Shown one piece after another: positions 41,373 to 51,031 of a stretch of DNA of 64,000 nucleotides (its first letter is position 1; each line of letters opens with the position of its first letter). A model generated the notes under the pieces. That model was not told the DNA's origin and did not search any database. It saw nothing but the letters and a program-made list of their open reading frames with translations. The DNA comes from JAGQZY01 sp964588335 (GTDB lineage Bacteria > Bdellovibrionota > Bdellovibrionia > Bdellovibrionales > JAGQZY01), in contig CAZPOV010000001.1 of the NCBI GenBank assembly GCA_964588335.1, positions 186,001 to 250,000 on the forward strand. Reading direction: 5' to 3'. The position numbers and the translations under genes are program-made.

Positions 41373-43187
41373 TTGAGGTTTGACGATCAATTTATTCAAC
41401 AAGTGATTGAAGCCAATAACATCGTAGAGATTATTGGCCAATACACCGACCTCAAAGGCCGAGGCGACCAGCATTTGGGGCTTTGCCCTTTTCCCGACCA
41501 TAAAGAAAAGACCGCCAGCTTTTCTGTTTCAGACAGTAAACAGTTTTACCACTGTTTTGGCTGTAAAAAAGGCGGCAACGTCATCACATTTTTAAAAGAG
41601 TACAACGGATTTTCATTTGTCGAAGCCATCGAGTATCTGGCCAACCGCGCTCATATCGAACTCCCGAAAGAAACGGAACAAAAGAAGTCGCAAAGACGGG
41701 TGTCCCTGGATCAGAAAAAACAGATGTATCGGGCCAACAAATTTGCAGCGGTGTTTTACCATCAAAAGCTGAATGCTCTCCCTAAAGATCATAAAGTCCG
41801 AAAGTATCTTGAAAAACGAAATTTAACTCCAGAAATTGTCGAAGAGTTCCGCTTGGGCTACGCCTCGGAAAAGTGGGATGAGCTCGATCGCTATCTGGCG
41901 AGTAAAAAGGTTCCACGGTCTGTCGCCGAAAAGTTAGGACTGATTCGTCCCAATAAAAAGGGGGGCTACTTTGATCTTTTTAGAGAGCGGCTGATGTTCC
42001 CGATTTTTGCTATTGATTCGGAAGTCATCGGTTTTGGCGGACGAATTATAGACCAAGGACAACCCAAGTATATTAACTCCACTGACTCCGATGTGTTTAA
42101 AAAAGGCAAAAGCTTCTATGGACTTGATAAGGCCGTAAAGTTTATTCGCACCGAAGATCAGGTTTTTGTGGTTGAGGGTTACATGGATTTACTGGCGCTG
42201 TATGGGCGCGGGGTGAAAAACGTGGTAGCCACACTGGGAACCGCATTAACCGAAAATCACGTCCGCCTTCTGAAGCGATGGACCCCGAATGTGGTGCTCT
42301 TGTTCGATGGTGATCAAGCGGGAATGACGGCGGCGGAGCGCAGTTTGCCACAGTTTTTTCAACATAACTTAGTTCCACAAATTTTTGTGTTACCCAACGG
42401 CCAAGATCCTGATGATTTTATCACTGAGCATGGTGAAAAAGTTTTCCGCGAAAAAGCCGCGCAGTCAGGCGATCTGTTTTTGCATTTGATGCAGAGTTGG
42501 TTCCAAGGTTTTCGCGGCCAACCCACCGAGAAGATCAAGATTGTCGATCAAGCCGCTCCTCTATTAAAGCTACTGGGGGATCGAAGGCTCTTGCAGATCT
42601 ATGTGGAGGAATTGGCTCGCCGCATGGGAGAGGAGCCTGCCAAGGTTTATCAATGGGTGATGGGCGGAGAAAAGCCGAAACCCAAGCCAGAAGCCGTTTC
42701 TAAGCCACCTGAGGCGCCATCAGAAAAGCGGGTGTCTCTCGCAGGAGTTGCCGAAGATGAATTGGTTTTGTTGGGCCTAAGCCTTAAATCATTGAAATAT
42801 ATGAACTTTTTTATTAGAAACCAAGGTTTAGAGGTTTTGGGTCACGACGACCTTAAAAACATATTTGCACAAGTTGTGGCCAAATATGGACAAGAGCCGG
42901 AGAGCTTTGATAAGCTGGCACACTTGGTTGTTTCGAGGGTGGAAAACCCTGAAAAAATTGTCAATATGATCAATATTTCGCCAGATGAAAGCGGCGCTGA
43001 TCAGGACGAAAACCTACTGAAGGAGTGCTTCATTCGGGTCAAAGACCGGTATTTGCAGCGTCAGGCATCGGTTTTGGTGACACAGATGAAAAATAATCCT
43101 TCTGACGCGAACTTGGAACAGTTTGTGAATATACAAAATGAACGTAAAGCATTAAAAGAATTAAAAGAGAGCCCCTTAGGAGAGTAA
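41373..43187 (+). CDS. dnaG: DNA primase
   Basis: The 604-residue primase makes RNA primers at the replication fork. The N-terminal zinc ribbon is CPFPDHKEKTASF...HCFGCKKGG. The Toprim catalytic core includes GFGGRIID, FVVEGYMDLLALY and LLFDGDQAG. A C-terminal helicase-interacting domain follows a Pro/Lys-rich linker at ~residue 430. It starts at a TTG with AAAGGTG upstream. It is the third gene of the macromolecular-synthesis operon. Confidence 0.97.
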   Translation: MRFDDQFIQQVIEANNIVEIIGQYTDLKGRGDQHLGLCPFPDHKEKTASFSVSDSKQFYHCFGCKKGGNVITFLKEYNGFSFVEAIEYLANRAHIELPKETEQKKSQRRVSLDQKKQMYRANKFAAVFYHQKLNALPKDHKVRKYLEKRNLTPEIVEEFRLGYASEKWDELDRYLASKKVPRSVAEKLGLIRPNKKGGYFDLFRERLMFPIFAIDSEVIGFGGRIIDQGQPKYINSTDSDVFKKGKSFYGLDKAVKFIRTEDQVFVVEGYMDLLALYGRGVKNVVATLGTALTENHVRLLKRWTPNVVLLFDGDQAGMTAAERSLPQFFQHNLVPQIFVLPNGQDPDDFITEHGEKVFREKAAQSGDLFLHLMQSWFQGFRGQPTEKIKIVDQAAPLLKLLGDRRLLQIYVEELARRMGEEPAKVYQWVMGGEKPKPKPEAVSKPPEAPSEKRVSLAGVAEDELVLLGLSLKSLKYMNFFIRNQGLEVLGHDDLKNIFAQVVAKYGQEPESFDKLAHLVVSRVENPEKIVNMINISPDESGADQDENLLKECFIRVKDRYLQRQASVLVTQMKNNPSDANLEQFVNIQNERKALKELKESPLGE

Positions 43188-43191
43188 TTTG

Positions 43192-44982
<1,791 letters not shown>

Positions 44983-44994
44983 TCGATAAAACAC

Positions 44995-45019
44995 AAGGCA
45001 ACGAAAGTTGCCTTTTTTT
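44995..45019 (+). terminator. Rho-independent terminator of the rpsU-rpoD operon
   Basis: A perfect 8-bp stem AAGGCAAC/GTTGCCTT closed by a stable GAAA tetraloop is followed by a T-run. Confidence 0.95.
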
Positions 45020-45037
45020 ATGTCTCCTGAGTATTAT
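45008..45037 (+). promoter_or_regulatory. Sigma-70-type promoter of the CAU tRNA
   Basis: TTGCCT (45008-45013), an 18-base spacer and TATTAT (45032-45037) end about 18 bases before the tRNA. The -35 box overlaps the terminator stem of rpoD. Confidence 0.5.
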
Positions 45038-45054
45038 AGGCTCACTCTCGATGA

Positions 45055-45131
45055 GGGGGCTTAGCTTAGTTGGTTAAAGCATCCGGCTCATAACCGGAGG
45101 ATCGAAGGTTCGAGTCCTTCAGCCCCTACCA
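45055..45131 (+). tRNA. tRNA with CAU anticodon (elongator Met or Ile2)
   Basis: The 77-base cloverleaf has encoded CCA. Acceptor GGGGGCT pairs with AGCCCCT with G-T at the end pair; the anticodon stem TCCGG/CCGGA holds loop CTCATAA. The three G-C pairs of initiator tRNA are absent, so it is not the initiator. Whether it is elongator Met or lysidine-modified Ile2 cannot be settled without comparison; the GGCTCATAACC loop context fits Ile2 well. Confidence 0.92.
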
Positions 45132-45140
45132 ATACAAATC

Positions 45141-45178
45141 CGATATCAGATATCACGATATCGGATATCTGATATCAG
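45141..45178. repeat. GATATC-rich inverted repeat (left copy of flanking repeat)
   Basis: GATATCAGATATC (45142-45154) and GATATCTGATATC (45165-45177) are exact reverse complements around a short spacer that itself contains CGATATCG. The right-hand part (45156-45178) recurs at 45908-45930 with 21 of 23 bases identical. The remaining bases to 45432 hold no gene; 45247-45262 reads as a reversed tRNA 3' end. Confidence 0.6.
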
Positions 45179-45432
45179 TACAGAATTCCGAATGTACGCC
45201 TCCGCGCTCTCTCAATCGCGCCTTGACTGGCACAGGATTTTGAAAGTGGTAGGGGTTGAACCGAATTCTGCCGGAGCAACTAAACCACTCCGATACCAGA
45301 TCCTATAGTTTAGAATTTTCTATAATTAGGCGTTAGTACAAGAGAGCGTTTAGATTTATTCAAATTCTCTCGGCGGGTTGACTTTATAGAGTCAGAACCT
45401 CAAGGTCATCTTGACCTAACTGGAGGTGGCCC

Positions 45433-45936
45433 ATGTGGTATTCAAAAAGACTTGTTTTCGTACTTATTTTTTTTACTTTCATAAGTTGTCTGTCGCAAGG
45501 AGCAGCTCCAGCAACCGCAGAGCTTCCCTTTCAGGGAGTTTGGTATGGGGAAGGTGTATCATTGGTCAATGGCTCGTACCAGAGTATTGAAATCACTCTT
45601 CGCATTGAGGGTGAGCAGGTCTTGCGAGAAACAATCCGCGGCGGTTTCATTGCAGTTTCTTTAGATTATTACCGGTCGCAAGATGATGGGACCTATTTAT
45701 GGGAAGACTCTAAAGACAGAAAAATTGGTATTGGCGATTGCCAAGATAACCTATGCACATTTACAGGCACCTACACGAGTGATACCACAGTTTATACTTA
45801 CAATAATGTCTACCATCTTTCAGGCGACAAGTTGTTTGTATCAGAGTCCGTTAGCTCTGCTGACAGCCTCATTATCAGCAACTTAAAACTCAAACAGGAA
45901 CACACTCCGATATCGGATATCCGTTATCAGAGATGA
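45433..45936 (+). CDS. Lipoprotein/secreted protein of unknown function
   Basis: The 167-residue protein has a signal sequence with a lipobox-like FISC. The mature part is rich in beta strands (FQGVWYGEGVSL, IEITLRIEGEQV, TFTGTYTSDTTVYTY), resembling a small lipocalin-like or domain-of-unknown-function barrel. GGAGG precedes the ATG at 45433. Its last codons are contributed by the right-hand GATATC repeat, so the native C-terminus may differ. It lies inside the repeat-bounded island. Confidence 0.65.
   Translation: MWYSKRLVFVLIFFTFISCLSQGAAPATAELPFQGVWYGEGVSLVNGSYQSIEITLRIEGEQVLRETIRGGFIAVSLDYYRSQDDGTYLWEDSKDRKIGIGDCQDNLCTFTGTYTSDTTVYTYNNVYHLSGDKLFVSESVSSADSLIISNLKLKQEHTPISDIRYQR
45908..45930. 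repeat. Right copy of the GATATC-rich flanking repeat
   Basis: It matches 45156-45178 at 21 of 23 positions in the same orientation. It overlaps the 3' end of the 45433 gene and lies just before the coding remnant at 45937. Confidence 0.55.
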
Positions 45937-46128
45937 ATTGCGACCTACTTATTGAAGGTGGGGGCTGAAGGTCCAATTGACTACTACCAAGAACGGGTCA
46001 AGCTTTGTGTTGCTGATGGAACCTTTCCAATTTCTTCGACTGACTGTCGCACTGGTGTTTTACGCAATCCCAGATTTGAGCGGAGCGAGGACGGAATGTC
46101 GAATGACAATCAAGAAGTAGAGTTGTAA
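45937..46128 (+). pseudogene. Coding remnant in frame after the 45433 gene stop
   Basis: After the TGA at 45934-45936 the same frame stays open for 63 codons to TAA at 46126-46128. It reads as a plausible protein piece (GPIDYYQERVKLCVADGTFP, then SSTDCRTGVLRNPRF) with no ATG or ribosome-binding site at its start. It looks like the 3' part of a gene whose 5' part is gone or was replaced at the repeat. The downstream 200 bases to the mscS end hold no supportable gene. Confidence 0.4.
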
Positions 46129-46337
46129 CTGTTTTCGAAGAAAAAGCTCAGAATAGATGTCAGCATGGGTGCTGGTTTGATGATCGAAGGCTGTTTTCAA
46201 TTATGGAGACTGAGTTTCCAGATCTTTCCTTGAGATCAAAAATACGGTAATGACCGATGATATTCCAATCAAAGAGCACGTCTTCTATGCGGGTGCCCCA
46301 GTTGGGCAGACAAGTTATCTGGTACCAATATTTTCTG

Positions 46338-47156
46338 TTAGTCCTTGATCATATGAACATCGCGCTGAGGGAAAGGGATAGAGAAATTGTTCTCATCCAG
46401 AGTGTATTTTATCTGTTCGTTAAGAGCCCAGAAGACCGGCCAATAGTTTTCTGTTTTCGTCCAAGCTCGGACGGTCAGGTTGATTGAGCTGTCTCCGTAC
46501 TCCCAAACATAGGCGGTTGGGGGCTCAGGCTCATTAACAACCAAATCATGGCTTGAGCACATCTCTCTTAAGACCTTGCAGGCACTACGAATATCATCGT
46601 TGTAGCTGATACCGATAGACAGATCGACACGTCGGTGGTCATGACCGGTATAATTTTTGATGGTTCCACCGGCGAGGGGGCCATTGGGAAGAACGACTTT
46701 CTTGTTATCCACGGTTTTTACAATGGTTGCAAAAATATCGATGGAGTCAACAACGCCTTCAATACCGTTGGCCTCTATAAAATCGCCTTTAACAAAAGGG
46801 CGAAAAACAAGTATTAAAACACCGCCAGCAAAATTTCCTAAGCTGCCTTGCAGTGCCAAGCCGATAGCTAAGCCCGCAGCACCCAGAACCGCAACAAAAG
46901 AGGCTGTGGCGATACCGACCATTGAAGCGACCGAAACAAGTAAAAGAATTTTCAATCCCCAACTGAAAAGATTGATTAAAAACGGCGTCAGCGTGGGGTC
47001 CACATTTCGAGAGTCTAATGTTTTCTTTAGAAGGCTTGTGAAACTTTTTATGATCGACAGGCCGATCAACAAGACGACAATCGCTAAAACAAGTTGTGGT
47101 CCATATTCCATGATCATTTTTATGGCTTTTTCAGTGTACACATCCAACTTTTCCAC
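46338..47156 (-). CDS. mscS: Small-conductance mechanosensitive channel MscS
   Basis: The 272-residue channel opens under membrane tension to release solutes. Three N-terminal helices end in the pore-lining TM3 stretch GAAGLAIGLALQGSLGNFAGGVLI. The beta domain follows with FIEANGIEGVVDSIDIFAT and VLPNGPLAGGTI, and the C-terminal vestibule ends near FPQRDVHM. It is divergent from the RNase H gene. The nearby osmolyte importer fits a common osmotic-stress theme. Confidence 0.95.
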   Translation of the reverse strand: MEKLDVYTEKAIKMIMEYGPQLVLAIVVLLIGLSIIKSFTSLLKKTLDSRNVDPTLTPFLINLFSWGLKILLLVSVASMVGIATASFVAVLGAAGLAIGLALQGSLGNFAGGVLILVFRPFVKGDFIEANGIEGVVDSIDIFATIVKTVDNKKVVLPNGPLAGGTIKNYTGHDHRRVDLSIGISYNDDIRSACKVLREMCSSHDLVVNEPEPPTAYVWEYGDSSINLTVRAWTKTENYWPVFWALNEQIKYTLDENNFSIPFPQRDVHMIKD

Positions 47157-47230
47157 AGGATTCTCCTTTTAAAAACATAAAGTACAATCTTTGATTGGAT
47201 TTCAAGGTGGGTCAATGGTACTTTTGGTGC

Positions 47231-47656
47231 ATGGAAGACATCTCGTTAAAAGGACACTTAAAAATTTTTACAGATGGTGCTAGTCGTGGCAACCCCGGCC
47301 CAGCCGCCATTGGAATTGTTTTTTATAATACCAAAGATGAAGTTCTTGGAGATCATAAAGAGCCATTGGGCGAGCAAACCAATAATTATGCAGAGTACAT
47401 GGCGGTGATTCGCGCTATGGAGATTTGCAAAGATCATCCAGTGGATAAAATTGATTTTTACTGTGACAGCCAACTGCTAGTGAAGCAGATGTTGGGCGAG
47501 TACAAAGTCAAAGCCCCTCAGATAAAGCCTTTGTTTGAAAAGGCGAAGAATTTAACAAAGTCATTTAAAGGCGTGGGGTTCCATCACGTCAGACGTGAGT
47601 TTAACAAGGAAGCTGACGCTCTTGCCAATCAGGCGCTTGATGCGGCCTTCATGTGA
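47231..47656 (+). CDS. Ribonuclease HI family protein
   Basis: The 141-residue protein (start at the ATG at 47231) has the four acidic RNase H residues: IFTDGASRGNPGP (Asp), YAEYMAVIRAME (Glu), FYCDSQLLV (Asp) and NKEADALANQA (Asp). The spacing and short length resemble the stand-alone ribonuclease-HI-family group (YpdQ/RnhA-like) that degrades RNA in RNA-DNA hybrids. A longer version starting at 47195 is possible. A terminator-like hairpin lies downstream. Confidence 0.88.
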   Translation: MEDISLKGHLKIFTDGASRGNPGPAAIGIVFYNTKDEVLGDHKEPLGEQTNNYAEYMAVIRAMEICKDHPVDKIDFYCDSQLLVKQMLGEYKVKAPQIKPLFEKAKNLTKSFKGVGFHHVRREFNKEADALANQALDAAFM

Positions 47657-47657
47657 T

Positions 47658-47741
47658 TTATACCATCAGTGAATAGCTAATAAGCCCAATCACACTGATG
47701 GCTAACACTTTGAGTGCTAGTTTTGGTCTTTTTTGTTTCAT
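47658..47741 (-). CDS. Possible 27-residue single-span membrane peptide
   Basis: On the minus strand an ATG opens a 27-codon frame with a basic N-terminus (MKQKRPK) and one hydrophobic segment of ~18 residues. AAGGA lies 11 bases upstream. The same DNA can also form a hairpin for the plus-strand RNase H transcript, so the frame may be accidental. Confidence 0.3.
   Translation of the reverse strand: MKQKRPKLALKVLAISVIGLISYSLMV
47702..47734 (+). terminator. Probable terminator after the RNase H gene
   Basis: CTAACACT/AGTGCTAG (one mismatch, three-base loop) is followed by TTTTGGTCTTTTTT. Confidence 0.5.
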
Positions 47742-48028
47742 AGACGTTCAATCCTTAAGTTCATAATATTTATCGGTAATTTTGCTCTAGACTTTAGCGC
47801 CAGTCGAAAATTTGACGCCCATTCAGCCCCAAATCATGACTGCTGAGGGGGAATCGTCCCAGTTGGCAACGTCTTGGCCGTCTGATCGGACCCATTAAAA
47901 GCGTCTCAGTTCGAACCAACGAAAGGCCTGTCAAATTTCTGGCCATCCAAAAAACGTAAAAATTCCATAGAGTTGCAGCTTTCTGCTTTTCTCTGTTGTT
48001 AACCTTCAAGATTTGGTAAAACCTCTTG

Positions 48029-48350
48029 TTGGATCGACAGGCTATCGCACCTTCGGGTGAGGAAAGTCCGGGCTTCGCAGGCCGCGCAAGGGGTAACGCC
48101 CCTCCACCGTAAGGTGAGGACCAGTGGAACAGAAAGAATGTCCAGGGCATTGATCCTTAGGTTGGGAACGGGAAACTTAAGGGGAGCTGCTGGAGTGAAA
48201 ACAGCTAAACTCTGCGTGAAGCAAGATCAAATAGGAAAGCGCTTGAGTGTGGCCGCACAAAGCTTTCGGGTTGATCGCTAAAGGAGGCTGGTAACAGTCT
48301 TCTCAGATGAATGATAGCTCTCGACAGAACCCGGCTTATCGTTGATCCAA
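48029..48350 (+). ncRNA. rnpB: RNase P RNA (bacterial class A)
   Basis: The conserved P4 5' strand GAGGAAAGTCCGGGCT and the 3' partner ACAGAACCCGGCTTAT are both present. The first and last ten bases (TTGGATCGAC and GTTGATCCAA) pair to form P1 with one wobble. It processes the 5' ends of pre-tRNAs. Some 370 bases upstream, from the RNase H gene, hold no other gene apart from the doubtful small peptide. Confidence 0.96.
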
Positions 48351-48352
48351 TT

Positions 48353-48408
48353 AATACCGTACCTCGGTGGCTGTCCGCAGGCACTGGGGTGCGGTATTAA
48401 ACTTTTTT
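48353..48408 (+). terminator. Terminator of rnpB
   Basis: An 11-bp stem (AATACCGTACC/GGTGCGGTATT, one wobble) with a structured loop is followed by AAACTTTTTT. Confidence 0.8.
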
Positions 48409-48421
48409 ATTTTCTGTTGAA

Positions 48422-49888
48422 TCAAACGTTTTTCACAAAAAATTTGTTTATCAAAGCGAACAATCCATCCATGCATATAGCCAGAGCAGCGGCGGGTATG
48501 GCGCCTTGTAAGACCAGCGAGGTGTTGTTGAGTGCTAAACCGGTGACGATCGGTTCGCCAAGACCACCGGCGCCAATGAAGGCGGCCAGGGTCGCGGTTC
48601 CGATATTCAAAATGGTGGCAGTGCGAATGCCTGCAAGGATTGTTGGAAAAGCCAACGGCAGTTTGACTGACAGTAAGACTTCACTGGGGTACAAGCCAAT
48701 GCCTCGGGCTGCCGTGATCAAGCGGGGATCGATGTTGGTCATGGCAACATAGGTGTTTTGCAGAATGGGAAGAAGGGAATAAACGAACAAGCCAATGATC
48801 GCCGGTAAAAAGCCAATGCCAAAAAAAGGAATCATAAAGGTCAGCAAGGCAATCGAGGGGATGGTTTGCAAAATACCTGCAAAGCCTAAAATCGGTTGTG
48901 ATAGTTTTTTATAAGGAGCAATGAATGTGGCCAGGGGAACGGCCACTAGGATCGCCATGACGACCGCCAACAAAGTGAGATAAATATGGGTTTTGGTCAG
49001 TGACCACAATTTGCCCCAGTTGATTCCTCGGTTGTAGCTTTTGCGAGAGGCTTTATCTAAGATTCCTTGTTCGACAAGAAAATGATTCGCGACTTCAGGG
49101 ATCGGCACACCATTGACCGCTTTGGCATTGAGATTCATGATGGTGCGATTGTTCATGGTGCCAGCTAATTTGTTTAATAGATCCGCCGTCTTTTTTGGGA
49201 AGTCATTACGAACCACCGCCACCGCTGAGTATTTTGGAAAAAATTCTTTGTCATCAAGTAGCTGCACAAAGCCATATTTCGCCAGCAATGGCTCGGTGGT
49301 ATAGGCCTCAACAAAATCCACCTGACCACTGCGAAGGGCTTCATAGGTCAAAGGGTTTTCGATGCCCTGAATGGAATGACTTAAATTATAGACTTTTTTC
49401 ATGGAAGGCCATCCGTCGGACCGCTCTTGAAACTCAAAGCTGAAGGCGCCCGACAAATTTGGATGCTCACTGAGATCGGAGATTTTTTTTATTCCAAGTC
49501 TTTTCGCCTCTTCGGTCTTCATGACAACAGTGTAGGAATTGTCGAATCCCAAAGGGTTTAGCATTTTCAAGCCAAACTTTTGGAGCTTCTTGTTGATTTT
49601 ATCAAAGCCCCGCTCGCCGGTTTTGAGGATGGCCACTGACAGAGTTCCAGTGTAGTCGGGGTAGACGTCGATTTCTCCAGCTTTAAGGGCGTTGTAAGCC
49701 ACCATGGTGCCGCCCATGCCAAAGCGTCTTTCGACATTGTAGCCATTGTTTTCCAAAACCTGGGCGAAGACTTCAGCGACGATATAATTTTCAGTAAACT
49801 TTTTAGAACTGACCACCAAAGTCTCTTGGCCATAGCTCGATAGACTCAGAAAACAGAGAACGATAAGAGTGAGGAACTTATAGAGCAT
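48422..49888 (-). CDS. OpuC-type ABC importer: substrate-binding protein fused to permease
   Basis: The 488-residue protein opens with a signal sequence. Residues ~22-285 are an OpuAC-like glycine-betaine/choline binding domain (SSKKFTENYIVAEV, DVYPDYTGTL, FVEAYTTEPLLAKYG). Residues ~290-488 form a permease with the EAA-type loop (ITAARGIGLYPSEVLLSVKLPLA) and about five helices. The usual fusion in this family is permease first, binding domain last; here the order is reversed. The ATPase gene overlaps it by 11 bases. It imports an osmoprotectant. Confidence 0.88.
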   Translation of the reverse strand: MLYKFLTLIVLCFLSLSSYGQETLVVSSKKFTENYIVAEVFAQVLENNGYNVERRFGMGGTMVAYNALKAGEIDVYPDYTGTLSVAILKTGERGFDKINKKLQKFGLKMLNPLGFDNSYTVVMKTEEAKRLGIKKISDLSEHPNLSGAFSFEFQERSDGWPSMKKVYNLSHSIQGIENPLTYEALRSGQVDFVEAYTTEPLLAKYGFVQLLDDKEFFPKYSAVAVVRNDFPKKTADLLNKLAGTMNNRTIMNLNAKAVNGVPIPEVANHFLVEQGILDKASRKSYNRGINWGKLWSLTKTHIYLTLLAVVMAILVAVPLATFIAPYKKLSQPILGFAGILQTIPSIALLTFMIPFFGIGFLPAIIGLFVYSLLPILQNTYVAMTNIDPRLITAARGIGLYPSEVLLSVKLPLAFPTILAGIRTATILNIGTATLAAFIGAGGLGEPIVTGLALNNTSLVLQGAIPAAALAICMDGLFALINKFFVKNV

Positions 49889-50990
49889 TCAATCCCTCCT
49901 CACTGAAGACGCCGATCAAGCGGTGTTGATCGTTGACCACTGGCAGGGCCGAGCGTTTCGAGCGCAAGAGCTGCCCCATCCCGTCCAAAATATGATTGGT
50001 AGAAAGCAAGTATTCAGTTTTCTTGCTTTCGCCAAATTCTTGCATGGAAACAAACTTTTGGTCTTCTATCCAATAGTGGGCTTTTTGGTTTTTACTTTTT
50101 AAAAAGGCACTCGCTGCTTCCGGGGAATCAAAGTTTTTGGATTCGTCGGAGTCGATATTTTTAACAAGATAAACATCACCTTGTTTTTCGGTCGTATAAA
50201 CTTGGGTGTGGACCACCGAATAAAGATAGATCTCTTTAAGCAGGCTCCCCGGCGAATGGGATTGAATGAATTCCTCAACGAAAGGACTAGAAGGAGATAA
50301 AAGAAAGTTGCTGGGTTTCCCTTTTTGTTCAATCTTGCCTTGGTTTAGTAAGACAATTTCATCGGCCATACTGAAAGCTTCTGACAGGTCGTGAGTCACT
50401 AGGACAATGGTTAATTGCAACTTATGCTGCAAGCTTAGGAATTCTTTTTGAAGTTCTGATCGCGTGATCGGGTCCAGCGCACTGAACGGTTCATCCATCA
50501 GCATAATTTTTGGATTCATAAAAAGAGCCCGCGCAATACCCACCCGTTGTTGTTGTCCGCCGCTGATTTCCCTTGGTTTCTTTTTTAAAAAAGAATCTTC
50601 AAAAGGCAGATCCATCAATTCACAAAGTTCTTGCACTCGCTGTTTAATTTTCGATTTCGTCCATCCTTGCTTTGAGGCAATAATGGTCAAGTTCTCAAAT
50701 AAGGTCATGTGAGGAAAAAGGCCGCTGCCTTGGATTGAATAACCCATCGAGCGGCGAATTTTTTCGGCTTGTGAAAAGTCCAAGGTCTCACCTTCAAGCA
50801 CCACTTCACCAGACGACGGTGTCAGCAACCCATTGATCAGGCGCAAAGTCGTTGTCTTGCCGCTTCCCGAGCTACCAACCAAGCAATAAACTTTGCCCCT
50901 CTCAATGGAAAGATTAAAATTGTGGAGAATGGACTTTGTACCATAAGAGAAAGAGAGGTCTTTCATCTGAATGGCTGGGGATTCTGACAT
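49878..50990 (-). CDS. OpuC-type ABC ATPase with C-terminal CBS region
   Basis: The start at 50990 gives 370 residues and removes a spurious extension. Walker A GSSGSGKTTTLRL, signature ISGGQQQRVGIARAL, Walker B IMLMDEPFSALDP and VTHD are all present. The C-terminal third contains CBS-domain-like segments (ALPVVNDQHRLIGVFSEEGLNAL), which in OpuA/ProV-type proteins sense ionic strength. Its 3' end overlaps the binding-permease gene by 11 bases. Together they form a two-protein importer for betaine, choline or similar. Confidence 0.9.
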   Translation of the reverse strand: MSESPAIQMKDLSFSYGTKSILHNFNLSIERGKVYCLVGSSGSGKTTTLRLINGLLTPSSGEVVLEGETLDFSQAEKIRRSMGYSIQGSGLFPHMTLFENLTIIASKQGWTKSKIKQRVQELCELMDLPFEDSFLKKKPREISGGQQQRVGIARALFMNPKIMLMDEPFSALDPITRSELQKEFLSLQHKLQLTIVLVTHDLSEAFSMADEIVLLNQGKIEQKGKPSNFLLSPSSPFVEEFIQSHSPGSLLKEIYLYSVVHTQVYTTEKQGDVYLVKNIDSDESKNFDSPEAASAFLKSKNQKAHYWIEDQKFVSMQEFGESKKTEYLLSTNHILDGMGQLLRSKRSALPVVNDQHRLIGVFSEEGLNAL

Positions 50991-51031
50991 CCAACGAAAA
51001 AACCATCTTTTATCAGCGATGGCAAGAATTC

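Noticed and set aside
45141..45178. GATATC-rich repeat as a CRISPR or a terminator
   Set aside because: There are only two copies without regular spacers, and no T-run follows.
47794..48150. 118-codon minus-strand frame
   Set aside because: It overlaps the 5' half of rnpB, which is certain.
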